This document shows, one piece after another, positions 47,868 through 58,773 of a stretch of 64,000 bases of DNA. The stretch is taken from assembly GCF_020184175.1 (NCBI RefSeq), contig NW_026083043.1, positions 1 through 64,000 of the forward strand, written 5' to 3'. Position 1 is the stretch's first letter, and each line of letters opens with the position of its first letter. Source of the DNA: Aphis gossypii (lineage: Eukaryota; Arthropoda; Insecta; Hemiptera; Aphididae). A model generated the notes under the pieces. That model was not told the origin of the DNA and searched no databases. It worked only from the letters and a program-made list of their open reading frames with translations. The position numbers and the translations under genes were made by a program.

Positions 47868-48054
47868 TTTTTAAGTATTAATTAGGTGTGATTGAAACAA
47901 ACTTCTCGAAAGACGTTACAGTGGTGACGACTGACGTAACATTGTCATAAGTGTGACTGTAATGTGTTTCTGAGCGTGATGTCACGGTTTTATTTTGTCA
48001 ATGTGACAACACGTGACGTCACGTGACGTGACAATAATGTGTTCCTACCTTTAA

Positions 48055-48735
48055 AGAATTCAATACCAACTCCGCGAGATGGAATTCTAGGTCACAACTT
48101 CCATTTACAGAATAACGCAATAATAGATGTTGCAAATAATATATTAACTATAAATGATGATACTCGTCGAGAATTAAATAAAGATAAAATATGTTTTACA
48201 TTAAAACCACGAACGAAAACAATAGGTCATATCTATATTCTATACCAATAGCTGATCCGATAATAGAAAATAAAAAATTTTAATACAAACACAAGACGTA
48301 TATTGCGCTAATACTAATAAATACAGTTAAACATGGAAATACGGTAATGAGTATATTAAATATTTCTGAATTACCACAAAACATTTATGAAAACTAAAAA
48401 AATAAAATATTATACGATAATGATGTAGAATATAAATTACACGAAATAAAAATAGTAAATGATAATAACGATCGCGCAAATAAAATAAAAAGTTTAATAC
48501 GTAGCGACCATTTAAATAACGAGGGACGCAAAACAATATTAGAAATATTCTAATATTTCTCTGATGTATTTCATTTGGAAAATGATTTAAATAATCATTT
48601 AAATACATTTACTAACGCCGCGGAACACATAATAAGATTACCCGTTAATCAACCACCGATATATACGGGCTGTATAGATTGCCACAGGCACAACAAAAGG
48701 AAATTGAACAACAATTAGTTAAAATGGAACAAAAC
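48055..48735 (+). pseudogene. Ty3/gypsy-type pol fragment (protease end to start of RT)
   Basis: Broken frames show a retropepsin end (DGILGHNFHLQNNAIIDV), then a linker, then the start of the reverse transcriptase region (LNNEGRKTILEIF, FSDVFHLENDLN, AAEHIIRLPVNQPP). This order and wording are typical of insect gypsy-group pol. Several stops and shifts occur (for example about 48249, 48550 and 48670). The 5' side is cut exactly at the TTA of Harbinger-4; the 3' side ends at a hAT-like terminus at 48736. It is an old, inactive copy. Only the breaks and motifs are described here. Confidence 0.7.
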
Positions 48736-49356
48736 CAATGGCGTAATTGGGGGGTCGCACAAATATAATGTATGGGTTGCAAAAGTATTATTTTGCAACC
48801 CCTGAAAATTTCATATTTATGGTTTATCGCTCGATACTAAAAAAAAATAAAATAAGTAATTATTTAGTTAAATAATTATCAAATAAAAAAATTTGGAGAA
48901 TGAGAAAATTGAAACGATAATAATATCGATAAGAATACGATAAGTTTTAATCTAAAAATAAATTTACAATATTCGAATTAGATATAATATTATATCTTTG
49001 ATCGAGATTGTTATCCATTATAATATAAAGTAAAAAAAAACTAATCTATTTTTAAATTAAAATTCTATGTCATCGTATTGTTATCGTCTTTCAGTGTTTA
49101 ATATATTTTGTATATTTTAGATTTATTGACATTTTATAATATTGATTTGTCATATGTTAGTGAACGTTTATTATATTAGGCCGCTTTAGACGACCGCGTT
49201 TTCTCACGAGATAGGAACACAGCGTTCCAATCGTAAAGAAAAGAGCGGGTTTATAAATATAAAATTGGCATTTAGGAAAGCCTACATGTTTTGAACATGT
49301 TTCTGACTGGTTTTTCGAGCGTGATACTTGTTTTTACACGGAAAGTTACGTTCATA
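48736..49356. other. hAT-like terminus and AT-rich flank
   Basis: CAATGGCGTAATTGGGGGGT at 48736 resembles the common hAT start CAGTGGCGTA..GGGGGG. The rest is AT-rich. The part 49178-49260 is a GC-richer patch (GGCCGCTTTAGACGACCGCG) that might be the left end of Harbinger-6 if Harbinger-5 inserted into it. I could not confirm this. Confidence 0.35.
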
Positions 49357-49651
49357 AGGCGCGTCCACATAGTATGCAAACATGAAATATAGCACATGCG
49401 AATTCATCATAAACACGAAAAACAGAGATGATGTGGACGTGTTTACAAATAGTACACACAGCGCAGACACGCGTATTTCATGATTGCGATAAAAGCGGTG
49501 TATCAAAGATATTTATAGCGACTATTGGACGGGGTTTTTCATGTTTGTACTGTTTGCACTACAAAATAATTTAAAATTATATTATTAGTTGTCACTTTGT
49601 CGTTGTGTAGTGCACAGTGTAGTTTGTGGTGTTGCTTTTATTTCGAAAAAA

Positions 49652-52160
49652 ATGGACTTCACAGACGATCAAATTATAAACTTAATAAATGAATATGAAA
49701 AATATCCAGTTTTGTGGGATCCTAATGATAAATTTTATAAATTAAATAATAAAAAAAAGATGCATGGGATGAGATGGCTTCATTTTTCAACATAAATAGT
49801 GAAGTCCTTAAAAAAAAATGAATTCCTATCGTCGAGAGCGCCAAAAAGTAAATTCAAAAACTTCCGGAATTGGTGCCAATGAAGTTTACACATCCACGTG
49901 GTTCACCTACAATGCCTTGCAATCTTTGCACACCAAGTATCAACCTAGGCCAACTAAAAATACAATTTAAATAAGTTATTACCTTATTATACAGCAACCA
50001 GCAACTCACCTGCTTAATTTTTTTTCATTATACATATTATATCATACTAATATATTATTTTATTATTACATATATTTTTTTCAATATATTTTGATAGTTG
50101 TAATTTATTATAATTTATATGCTAACCTAACCTAACGGTCCATATGGTCATATGGTTGCTGAACAACTACAGCCAGTTATTGGCATACATAGTATTTAAT
50201 TTAGAACAGAATTAGATAGATTAATTAATTTATTATAAATAATGTATTTAAGTTGTAATATTATGAGCAAAATTAACATTTTTTTTAATCATTGTTTTAA
50301 AATTGATCTTACCAAGCTACTCGACCATTTGTGTGAAAGTAATTTGCAAATTCGTCCCTAATTGACTGACTGGTTTGTGAAGATTTTCGACCCACTCTTT
50401 GTAGTGGTAGTAAAGATGATGGCTGGCCTTTTCTTCTCCAATTTGCTGGTATTATTTGCCCATCTTGTTCATGATCAAATACTCCATTTGGTGTGTATAT
50501 ATTAGTAGATGTAGATTTTTTTCTTAAAAAATTATGTATATAGTAACATGCTAAAACAATTTTTTCGGCTTTATCAGGTTGTAAGAGCAATGGTTTTCTC
50601 AATACTCTAAATTTCGCCGAAAAAATACCAAACACATTTTCAACAACACGTCGAGCTCGGGAAAGTCTATAGTTGAACACTTTTTTCTGAACCTTTTTCT
50701 TGAACCCCAGGATAGGGTTTCATTATATTATCGTGTAATCCAAATGCACTATCCGCGACAAACACGTAAGGTACTGGCCTATATCTTTCAGGTAATGGTT
50801 GAGGATTTGGTATGCCAAGTTCACAGTTTTCCAATTTTTCACATAGGATACTATTCTTTAACACGCCTCCATCTGAGATCCTTCCCTGACACCCAACATC
50901 AGCAAACAAAAAGTTGTAGTCTGCATCCACTAATGCAAATAGTACTATACTAAAAGTGGCCTTATAATTAAAGAACTCGGTTCCAGAATGTATAATAGCT
51001 TGAAGTACAACATGTTTGCCATCCATTGATCCTAAGCAGTTTGGAAAGTTCCATTGATCAAAAATCGTTTTGATACATTTAACCACTTCTCAGGAGTCTG
51101 GGGCATCTAAACAGTATACATGCAATATTTAAAATCATGCAGATAACAATATAATTACTATTTCACGTATGACAGATTAACAAATAATAATCTACAATTT
51201 TATATTAATATTTTTTGTCAATTAAATTAAAAAATGTTTTATTTTATTATATAAAATATTAAATAGGTACATAAAAATAATTCGAAAAGTACAATATACT
51301 TATACAAAAATACATTAACACATAAAAAATTTTACAATTTTATTTTTTGTTAAATTATTTATTAGTATAAATAAAATGATAAAATTTGTATGTATATAAA
51401 TGTTTAGAATTTATTAAATATTATATAATTTTATATTTATTTTATTTTAATTATAAAATATAACACCAATGTAAAGTAAATAAGCTCTAAAAATATATTA
51501 TAAATGTATTTTAATTTTTAGTCAGCTGCAGATGACTCATCTGAAGACCTACTCTATGAAAACACTAACGTGAATAACGCTGAAAAAAGTTCCCAAGGAG
51601 GTATTGAAAATGTGATTAACGTGGAAACAACTGAAATTAAACAAAATGAAGTAAGCCCAAATAAAGGGCCTAAACGCAAGGTATTTGCATCTCCCAAAAA
51701 ACTATTTAAAAAAAAGAAATCTTCATCGGATGACCATAAATTGGACGTAGCTTGGAATATACTGCAGTATTTTTCAAAAAATAAACAAACGAAAGATCAA
51801 TTTGAAACATTTGGTCAATATATCGCAGAGAAATTAAGGCAGATGGACTCGGACTCATGCATTCAAGTCAAAAAATCAATAAACGACATAACATATGAAG
51901 CAGAATTAGGAAATTATCGATCATTTCATCAGCGACAATCTAATTTGAACTTTCCATCATGGATATCGACTTTCCAAAACTCTGTTCACTCATCTCCAAG
52001 TTCATTAATTTCTCACTCATCTCCAGGTTTTATATTTCTCAGCCATCTTCAGGTTCTTATATCTACTTCAGAACCATTACTATCTACTACACCTCTATTA
52101 TCCGAGTCAACAATGTATAACTTAATAGATCATCTTGGACCAAATATAAATCATATATAA
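49652..52160 (+). pseudogene. MADF-BESS protein of Harbinger-5, two frameshifts
   Basis: Exon 1 from the ATG at 49652 reads MDFTDDQIINLINEYEKYPV (MADF start). It slips in an A-run near 49755 (DAWDEMASFFNINSEVL in the next frame) and again in the A-run at 49810-49818, then NSYRRERQKVNSKTSGIGAN and WFTYNALQSLHTKYQPRP to about 49970. Exon 2 (51522-52160) is open: acidic start, basic KRKVFASPKKLFKKKK (nuclear signal), then a BESS-like helical block (DVAWNILQYFSKNK, FGQYIAEKLRQM) and a Ser-rich tail. Both breaks lie in homopolymers. Confidence 0.75.
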
Positions 52161-52850
52161 AATAAAACTGATTACCATGACCTCCTACAAACAGAACAAC
52201 ACAAAAATATATATAAGATTTATTACACACAAAACGTTAACTAAACTAAAGCAGATAAAGCTAGGAAAGCCGTTTTTTTTTTTGTTTTATAATTTAAGCT
52301 TGTTTTGTTTTTTTAATTGAAAGTATCTAATTTTTTTTATCTTACTAAAAGCTAAAAACGCTATAAGTACCTAACAATTTTTTTTAATTGTATACTAAAA
52401 CTTAAAAATACATTTTTATTTGTTTAATTACATAGTATGACAATAATTTTTTAAAACGTGTTAATAAAATTTTATCAATACAAATAGTTATTCAAATATT
52501 TATTAAAATACTATAATATATACACTACTAATACTGTATAATATAATGTGTAATGTATTCATATACTTTACCTGTATATATTCACTCAATACTTCAATGA
52601 GAGCTTCACAAACTTGTGGTATAATATTTGAAATAACTTGTTTCGAAAATTTAAACAAGTAAGCAAGACTGTGAAATGAATCACCACTGGTTAAGTATCG
52701 CAGAGTGACAAGGAATCTTTCATTTGCAGGTATAGCTTTTCTAAAATGCAAATCACTTTTTGCGATCTTGGGTCCAATCAATTTAAGTAGCATTTCAAAA
52801 TCACTATTGTTCATTCGACAAAAATTTGAAAAATGAATAGCTTCGTTCAT
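50309..52850 (-). pseudogene. Harbinger-5 transposase, two frameshifts
   Basis: Exon 1 (52850-52572) reads MNEAIHFSNFCRMNNSDFEM ... LTSGDSFHSLAYLFKFSKQV and ends EYIQ|GTAAAG in phase 0. Exon 2 starts at 51106 (MPQTPEKWLNVSK), shifts near 51070 into FPNCLGSMDGKHVV (first D), GRISDGGVLKNS (second D) and VFVADSAFGLHDNIM. It shifts again in an A-run near 50670 into VFNYRLSRARRVVENVFG (E region), then ends at 50309. Its intron position differs from Harbinger-3 and -4: exon 1 here includes the TSGDSFHSL block. Confidence 0.82.
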
Positions 52851-53438
52851 TTTTAAATAATTTAATAAATCTGTCCCACTATAACATACGCGGTTTTTAA
52901 AAATATCACTGACCCAAAACCGGTGTTTTTTTTTTAGTTTTTTTTTTTAATAATACTACTCTTCATCGTCAGTATCGATCATTTTGAAAATAACTAAAAA
53001 GCACAACCACTCTGCATTAACACCGAAACTGAACTACGGGTTCACAATCTTTGTTTTGTCATTCATGATTCATGGACAACATTAAAATCAAAAACATCAA
53101 ACACTATGTGTACGATGAACGTGTGTGTAGTGTGTAATGTTTGCAAACATAACATATGATTCAAGTGCGTGAGCTATATTTCATGTTTGCATACTATGTG
53201 GACGCGCCTATAGGTTATCGTTCACGATTTGCGCTTATACTGCACTGCGTAAGCGTAACACGCGTACTCAATAGTATAACAACAGGTTTAAATAGTAAAA
53301 ACTTAAACTAGTAGTTAACAGTTCCGTAATAAATATAATTATAATAATAAAAAGTTATTTTAGTTACTGGTTTGGTGCGTTTTGTGATTGACGATTTACG
53401 GTTTACGAATTTTTCTTCTATTTTTCTATTTCGACAAC

Positions 53439-55921
53439 ATGACTGACTCAAGATATCTATCAAAGGAATTTATTACAGAATTTTTAGAAAAATACCGCGA
53501 GTTTCCATGCTTATGGAAAATCGAATCGAAGGATTATACAAATAAAAACTTAAAAAATAAAGCCTACGACGAGTTACTAACAGTGTAAGAAAATAAACCC
53601 GGAAGCCAATCGGGATTTTGTTGTTAAAAAAATCCTAAGTTTTAGAGGATCTTTTCGAAAAGAATTGAATAAAGTTGAAGATTCTAAATGAAGTGGACGA
53701 TCAGCAGATGATATTCATGTCCCGACCTTGTGGTATTACCATTTGCTGGAATTTGCTGTTGATCAAGAACTTCCCACTGATAGTGTCAACAATTTTAATA
53801 ATATCGGAGTGGACGTTTTAGATATTACATATGGTGATATTACAGATCAGGTAAGACAAAAATATGTTTTATATTTAATTATCTTATAATATTGTAATTA
53901 TATTTATATAATATTATACTAGCAACAAGCTTATTCATTTTACTATTGTATTCTTTAGTAAATAAATATATATATTAAATATGTCATATACTCATTTATG
54001 TATATATATAAAACCAGTATGATGAGTATAAGTATATACGATTTAAATTTATAGGTAGGTATACCATTATTATTAATATTTATTACACATTTTATATAAA
54101 AAGAGAAGGACCATAAACATGAAACATACTTAGTTATATTAAATATAGGTAGTGAGTATAATTAGGTAATTGTATAATTTTATCAAGCTCTTCCGGCTTT
54201 TAACATATCTCCTTGAAATTCAACTGATCCTTCATTATTATAAAAGTGAATGTATCTATCTCTGTTTAATTTGGCATCATCAAAAACATTTTTGGTACGT
54301 GTATGTTGTAGTCCAGGAAGTTCATTCTTACAATTTTCTCTCCAATCACCATTTTTTAATATTAAGTTGTTGTTATCTAGTCTATCAAACGGTAACGTAT
54401 GAACTTCCTCGTTTTCGTAAGAAGTTATGAAGTGCGCATGTCGCTAACACTGCATATAATGCCTTTTCGGGGCATAAGTGAATAGCTCCTTGTAATAAAC
54501 TAAATCTTGATGAGATAAGTCCAAAGGTGTTTTCAACATAGTTCCTTGCCCTAGACAGTCTATAATTAAATATTCTTTTTTCTTCTGTTAATTCACGTTG
54601 AGGATACGGTCTTATCATGCAGAGCAAAACCTTCATCACTAAGGAAAACAAAATTTAAATTGTTTACCATTTCATTATTATCTGGAAGTTCTAATTTTCC
54701 TTTTTTTAATTCCTCGTAAATACTAGTGAATTCTATGATACCTGCGTCGGATAATCTAACCATTTTTTCCCACATCGACGTAAATGCTTTCATAATTGCT
54801 AATACAATCGCTATCAAAACAATACTATAAAATCTTTTATAGTTGTAGTATTGGGCCCCAGTCCCGGGAGGTTGTATTATTCGTATGTGTTTTCCATCGA
54901 TTGAACCACCACAGTTTACAAATTGCCATCGATCACAAAATTCCATCGAAATAGTTTTCCATTCTTTTTTCGTTGTAGGGAACTAAAACAAGATTTTTTG
55001 TGAAAATGTATTTATATTGGACACTGCTGTATATTAAAATATTATTGTCATTATTAGGGCTGTGAATTAAATGCACTAAAATATCTTAAAAATGTCAAAA
55101 AAAAAAATGCAATAAAATATGCACTTGGAATTCAATAAAATGTAATATTAAATGTTAAAAATTATAGCATAAGATGCACTTAAAATTGTTTTTAATTTAA
55201 TTTTTATATTTATATTGATATTATAGAATATTAAACATTAGTACCTACATTACATATTATAAAAATGTGTTCATTTAATAAAAAATAATAATAATAATAA
55301 TAATGATTGAATTTGAGTTTCACGTGACATTATTTATTAAAATTTTTAAAACTATTAAAAAAAAAAAAAAAAACCAGATGTTATTTGGCGGAATTTTATT
55401 TAAAATGCAAACATATGCAAAATAAAAGTTTCATAAATCGATTTGTTATGTCAATTCTAGTTCAATTTAATATATTACTTATTTGTAGTAAAATAAATAA
55501 AATCGTATAAATTCAATTTAAATATTTAACTTTTTAAACTATCGTTTAAATATATTTATATAGGGCTATTCAAGTATACAAACTCAAAATATAAGTAATG
55601 ATGTGGATGATGAAAATACACAAGTTGAACGAATAGCGACAAAATACTTTACTAGTATTCCTCATGTCGTTCCAAAAAAGAAAAAGAAAGCCAACGATGT
55701 TCAAAAGGATTTTTTTAAATTATGTTCAAAAGCGTTATCCAAAGATGATATCGATGAATATGATGCTATTGGGATAAATGTTGCTTCGAAACTGATGAGA
55801 ATGAATCCGACACAATCTATTTATGCAGATTCACTTATTAATAAAGTACTGTAACGAGAAATATATAGCACTCCCAATAATTATGCGATACAGCGCGTCC
55901 CGCCGTTAATACAACAACTAT
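53439..55921 (+). pseudogene. MADF accessory protein of Harbinger-6, degenerate
   Basis: Exon 1 (53439-53850) reads MTDSRYLSKEFITEFLEKYR, EFPCLWKIESKDYTNK. It loses frame at 53586 (KKINPEANRDFVVKKI follows one base on), has an in-frame TGA near 53690, then TLWYYHLLEFAVDQELP and ends CAG|GTAAGA. Exon 2 (55564 on) reads GYSSIQTQNISNDVDDE, a KKKKKAND stretch, then KLCSKALSKDDIDEYDAIG. A TAA at 55850-55852 stands where a glutamine would fit, and the reading continues YAIQRVPPLIQQL to about 55921. Similar in plan to Harbinger-5. Confidence 0.72.
54183..54982 (-). pseudogene. Harbinger-6 transposase main exon, frameshifted
   Basis: After an acceptor at 54983-54984 the reading gives FPTTKKEWKTISMEFCDRWQ, GGSIDGKHIRI (first D), a degraded second motif (RLSDAGIIEF) and FLSDEGFALHDK. 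It shifts near 54605 into RIFNYRLSRARNYVENTFG, then near 54415 into a last frame (LPGLQHTRTKNVFDDAKLNR) to TGA at 54183. It lies antisense in the MADF intron. The first exon is missing, removed with the right end. Confidence 0.8.
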
Positions 55922-55935
55922 AATTACGATGTTTC

Positions 55936-56563
55936 GTGACCACCACGTACATACTGTTCACCATAAATGGTGCTTATGAGCAGCACGCATTAATTGGTTG
56001 CTGTGGCCGCGGTTCAGGTAAAACAAATATAATGTATAATCTAATCACTCATGAAAACCGAATAAGATTTGAAAATATTTATTTATACTCAAAAACTTCT
56101 AATCAAGAAAAATATGTTTTATTAAAAAAAAATAATAGATGATATAAAAGGTGTTAACATTTTTATATTTTCAGACGCTGATAAAGTTATAAAACCGAAT
56201 TTAACTAAAAAGAATTCTGTAATAATTTTCGATGATGTTTTATGTGGTCCGCAGTCGATAATATGAGAATATTTCGGAATATGTAGACATTCAGGTGCTA
56301 GCTCTGTATTCTATTTAGCACAAACATATTCTAAAATTCCGAAGCAACTGGTAAGAGATAATTCAAATTTATTAATAATTCTAAAACAGGATGATACAAG
56401 TTTAAAACATATAATCAATGATCATTCATCAGCGGATATGGATTTCTCAGAATTTCTCATTTCATAGTGATTACGGATTTATGGTTATTGATAAAACACG
56501 TGAAATGAATGAAGGTAGATATAGATGTGGTTTTCATACTTTTATTAAAAAAATAAGTATATA
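55936..56563 (+). pseudogene. Polinton packaging ATPase (A32/FtsK-HerA type), broken
   Basis: Walker A is seen in GCCGRGSGKTN (about 56000), Walker B in SVIIFDDVL (about 56220), followed by SSVFYLAQTYSKIPKQL. These are signatures of the DNA-packaging ATPase of Polintons/Mavericks, which pumps DNA into capsids in related viruses. The N-terminus is missing or replaced at the Harbinger-6 junction. Stops and shifts occur at about 56132, 56266 and 56467. It is inactive; only motifs are given. Confidence 0.75.
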
Positions 56564-56715
56564 AATATAGTTGTAATATAGACAAAATCTACATAGTATT
56601 ATCTTTAGTTGAAGGAAACAAATATATTAAGTTCATTATTCTCAATGAATAAAGATAAAGTTTTGTTAAAAAATTTTATATTATGAAAAAAAATATCAAA
56701 CGTAAAATAATGAAC

Positions 56716-57659
56716 ATGAAGCGTGGTGTTATAGATTCTTATAACTATTTTTTGCGAAACATTTGTACCTATACTAAACAATTGACTTCAATTCCAGAAA
56801 AAAACACTTCATTTATTTCTGACACTACTAAAAAGAAGATACCTTGATCACTACTAATGGAGATAGCGAAAACGAATCAAATTCATCGTTTGATAATTTT
56901 TTAATTTCTAATCCTAAATTACAACGGTATGATAAATCGTATGGCATGCATTATGATTCGGTTAATGATCAACTTAAAATATCAGATATTCCTGTCACTT
57001 TTGATCATGGTTACTTACGCTTCCTTGATAATTACTACCCTTGGACTAAAGGACTTTGGTCTTTATTATGTGAGAAAGTACCAAAAAATATGACGATAGA
57101 AGATATGGAATCATATTATAATATTCTAAAAACAAGTAAAGTTTATTTAAAGGCAGACGGGAAACCTAAAACCTCAAGATATTTCAAATGGATGAACGTT
57201 GTAAAACCTCTATATGATCGAATGAAAATTGATGAAAAACAATTAAATGAGGAAGTATTGAAAATAAATAACACAAAAGTTAAAACTCCTTCTCAATTAA
57301 AATTAAAAGAATTTGATAACTTTTTATCTAGCTCAGGCGCAAAACGAAGAAACATTATTAATGATACAACCATATCAAATGAACCATTTAATTTTTCTTC
57401 TGCAGTGATTAGTTCTAAATTTGAAGAACCCCACACTGATCAGCTATTTAAATTTAGTTTATCACCATCAGTTAAGAAAGGATCTGGTTTATATAAAGAT
57501 GTAATACCTCATACACAATTAGTGTATTATGATGATCCAAATGAATTAGTTGTTAGATTAAATCTTTTAACATCGTCTCAAAATGCTGGTAATACTGGTG
57601 TAAATGATGAAATCATATCTATTATAGAAGAATTACGTAAGAGGAATATTATAGTTTAA
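56716..57659 (+). pseudogene. Polinton-associated protein of unknown function
   Basis: A short start (MKRGVIDSYNYFLRNICTYT) loses frame near 56835; from 56844 a 271-codon reading is open to TAA at 57657-57659. It ends with a run typical of the gene just before the integrase in arthropod Polintons: GSGLYKDVIPHTQL, then NELVVRLNLLTSSQNAGN and IISIIEELRKRNI. The middle is lysine-rich. The role is unknown. It overlaps the integrase start by one base (TAATG), suggesting compact viral-style packing. Confidence 0.6.
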
Positions 57660-58572
57660 TGTCTACGTTAGAGGGTTTAGCTAATGAGCTACATCGACCT
57701 GCAAGAAAAGTATTTCCATGACGTAGTATAATAACGCGATTTAAAGATGACCTTGGCAAACTGATTTAATGGATATGCAATCTCATTCTAAACAAAATCT
57801 TGGTTTTAAGTTTATTTTAGTTGTTATAGATACATACACGAAATATGTATGGGTAGAATCATTGAAAAATAAAACAGGAAAAAAATGTACAAACGGTATG
57901 TTTAATATACTAAAACAAGCTAATCCAAAATTATTACAAACAGATAATGGTACAGAATTTTATAATTATCAATTTCAACAGTTAATGAAAAAAAAATAAA
58001 ATTAGACATTATAGTACGTATAGCGTTATCAATTGTTCAATTGGAGAACGTGTTATACAAACTCTAAAAAATAATATATACAAACATTTTACTGCAACAG
58101 GTACATGGAATTGGTATAACAAAATATCAAAAATTATTTATAATTATAATCATACAAAACATAGATCAATTAAATGTACACCATATGAAGCTAGAATAAA
58201 TACAAGTAAAATCAAATCAAATATACAAACAAATAAAATATTTTATAAACCAAAATTTAAAATTAATGATAAAGTAAGAATATCAAAATATAAGCATATA
58301 TTTAGTAAAGGATATACACCGAATTGGACAACAGAAATTTTCACAGTTTCAAAAGTTTTACATACAGAACCAATAACTTATCAGCTAAAGGATGGATCAA
58401 ACAATATAATTCTAGGTGGTTTTTATGAGCAAGAAATTAAATTGACCGATTTTCCGAACACATTTCTAATTGAACGTATTATAAAAAAGTTAAAGATAAA
58501 ATGCTTGTTAAATGGATGGGTTTTGATTCCAGTCATAATTCATGGATATTATCGACAGATATTATTAAATAA
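57659..58572 (+). pseudogene. Polinton integrase (RVE family) with C-terminal chromodomain, broken
   Basis: The ATG at 57659 overlaps the upstream stop. Early reading LANELHRPARKVF meets a TGA; after a shift comes the RVE core: DMQSHSKQNLGFKFILVVID (first D), LLQTDNGTEFYN (second D) and, after another break near 57998, GERVIQTLKNNIYK (E). The late part has NWTTEIFTVSKV and, after a shift near 58495, LVKWMGFDSSHNSWI, a chromodomain. Integrases of this type insert Polinton DNA and the chromodomain may read histone marks. Four or more breaks make it inactive. Confidence 0.8.
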
Positions 58573-58773
58573 ATTTTTTTTTTTTATATATATATTTTAC
58601 CTTTTTATAAAAATAAAAAAAAAAAACAGTATTAAATTAAATTATTTTAGTTATTCATATAATGTTTTCCTTTCACTTTGAACGGCATATACTGATGATA
58701 ATAATTTAAATTTAGAAATAATTATTATCACTAGATAGCGTGGAAAAAACATTTAATATCGATTCTCTTAAAC

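Larger units (their letters stand above)
44908..48050. mobile_element. PIF/Harbinger-4, MADF type, core-deleted (3143 bp)
   Basis: Perfect 41-bp inverted ends at 44908-44948 and 48010-48050, starting AGGTAGGAACACATTATTGT and continuing with overlapping CACGTCACGTGACGTCACGTG palindromes. Both flanks are TTA (44905-44907 and 48051-48053). Gene order is as in Harbinger-3. The transposase has lost its catalytic core, so any movement must have used a related enzyme. The perfect ends suggest that this happened recently. Confidence 0.92.
49357..53209. mobile_element. PIF/Harbinger-5, MADF type, perfect 37-bp TIRs (3853 bp)
   Basis: Inverted ends at 49357-49393 and 53173-53209 are identical over 37 bases, starting AGGCGCGTCCACATAGTATG. 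Flanks are ATA on both sides (49354-49356 and 53210-53212). Both subterminal regions repeat CATGAAAT and ATGTTTGCA-like motifs. Gene order is the interleaved MADF type. Both genes carry small frameshifts. Confidence 0.9.
53210..55921. mobile_element. PIF/Harbinger-6, MADF type, right side lost at the Polinton
   Basis: Gene order is MADF exon 1 (+), transposase main exon (-), MADF exon 2 (+). The expected transposase exon 1 and right terminus are absent because Polinton coding sequence begins by about 55960. No left terminus is recognised between 53213 and 53438; a GC-rich patch at 53220-53270 is a candidate. Confidence 0.65.
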
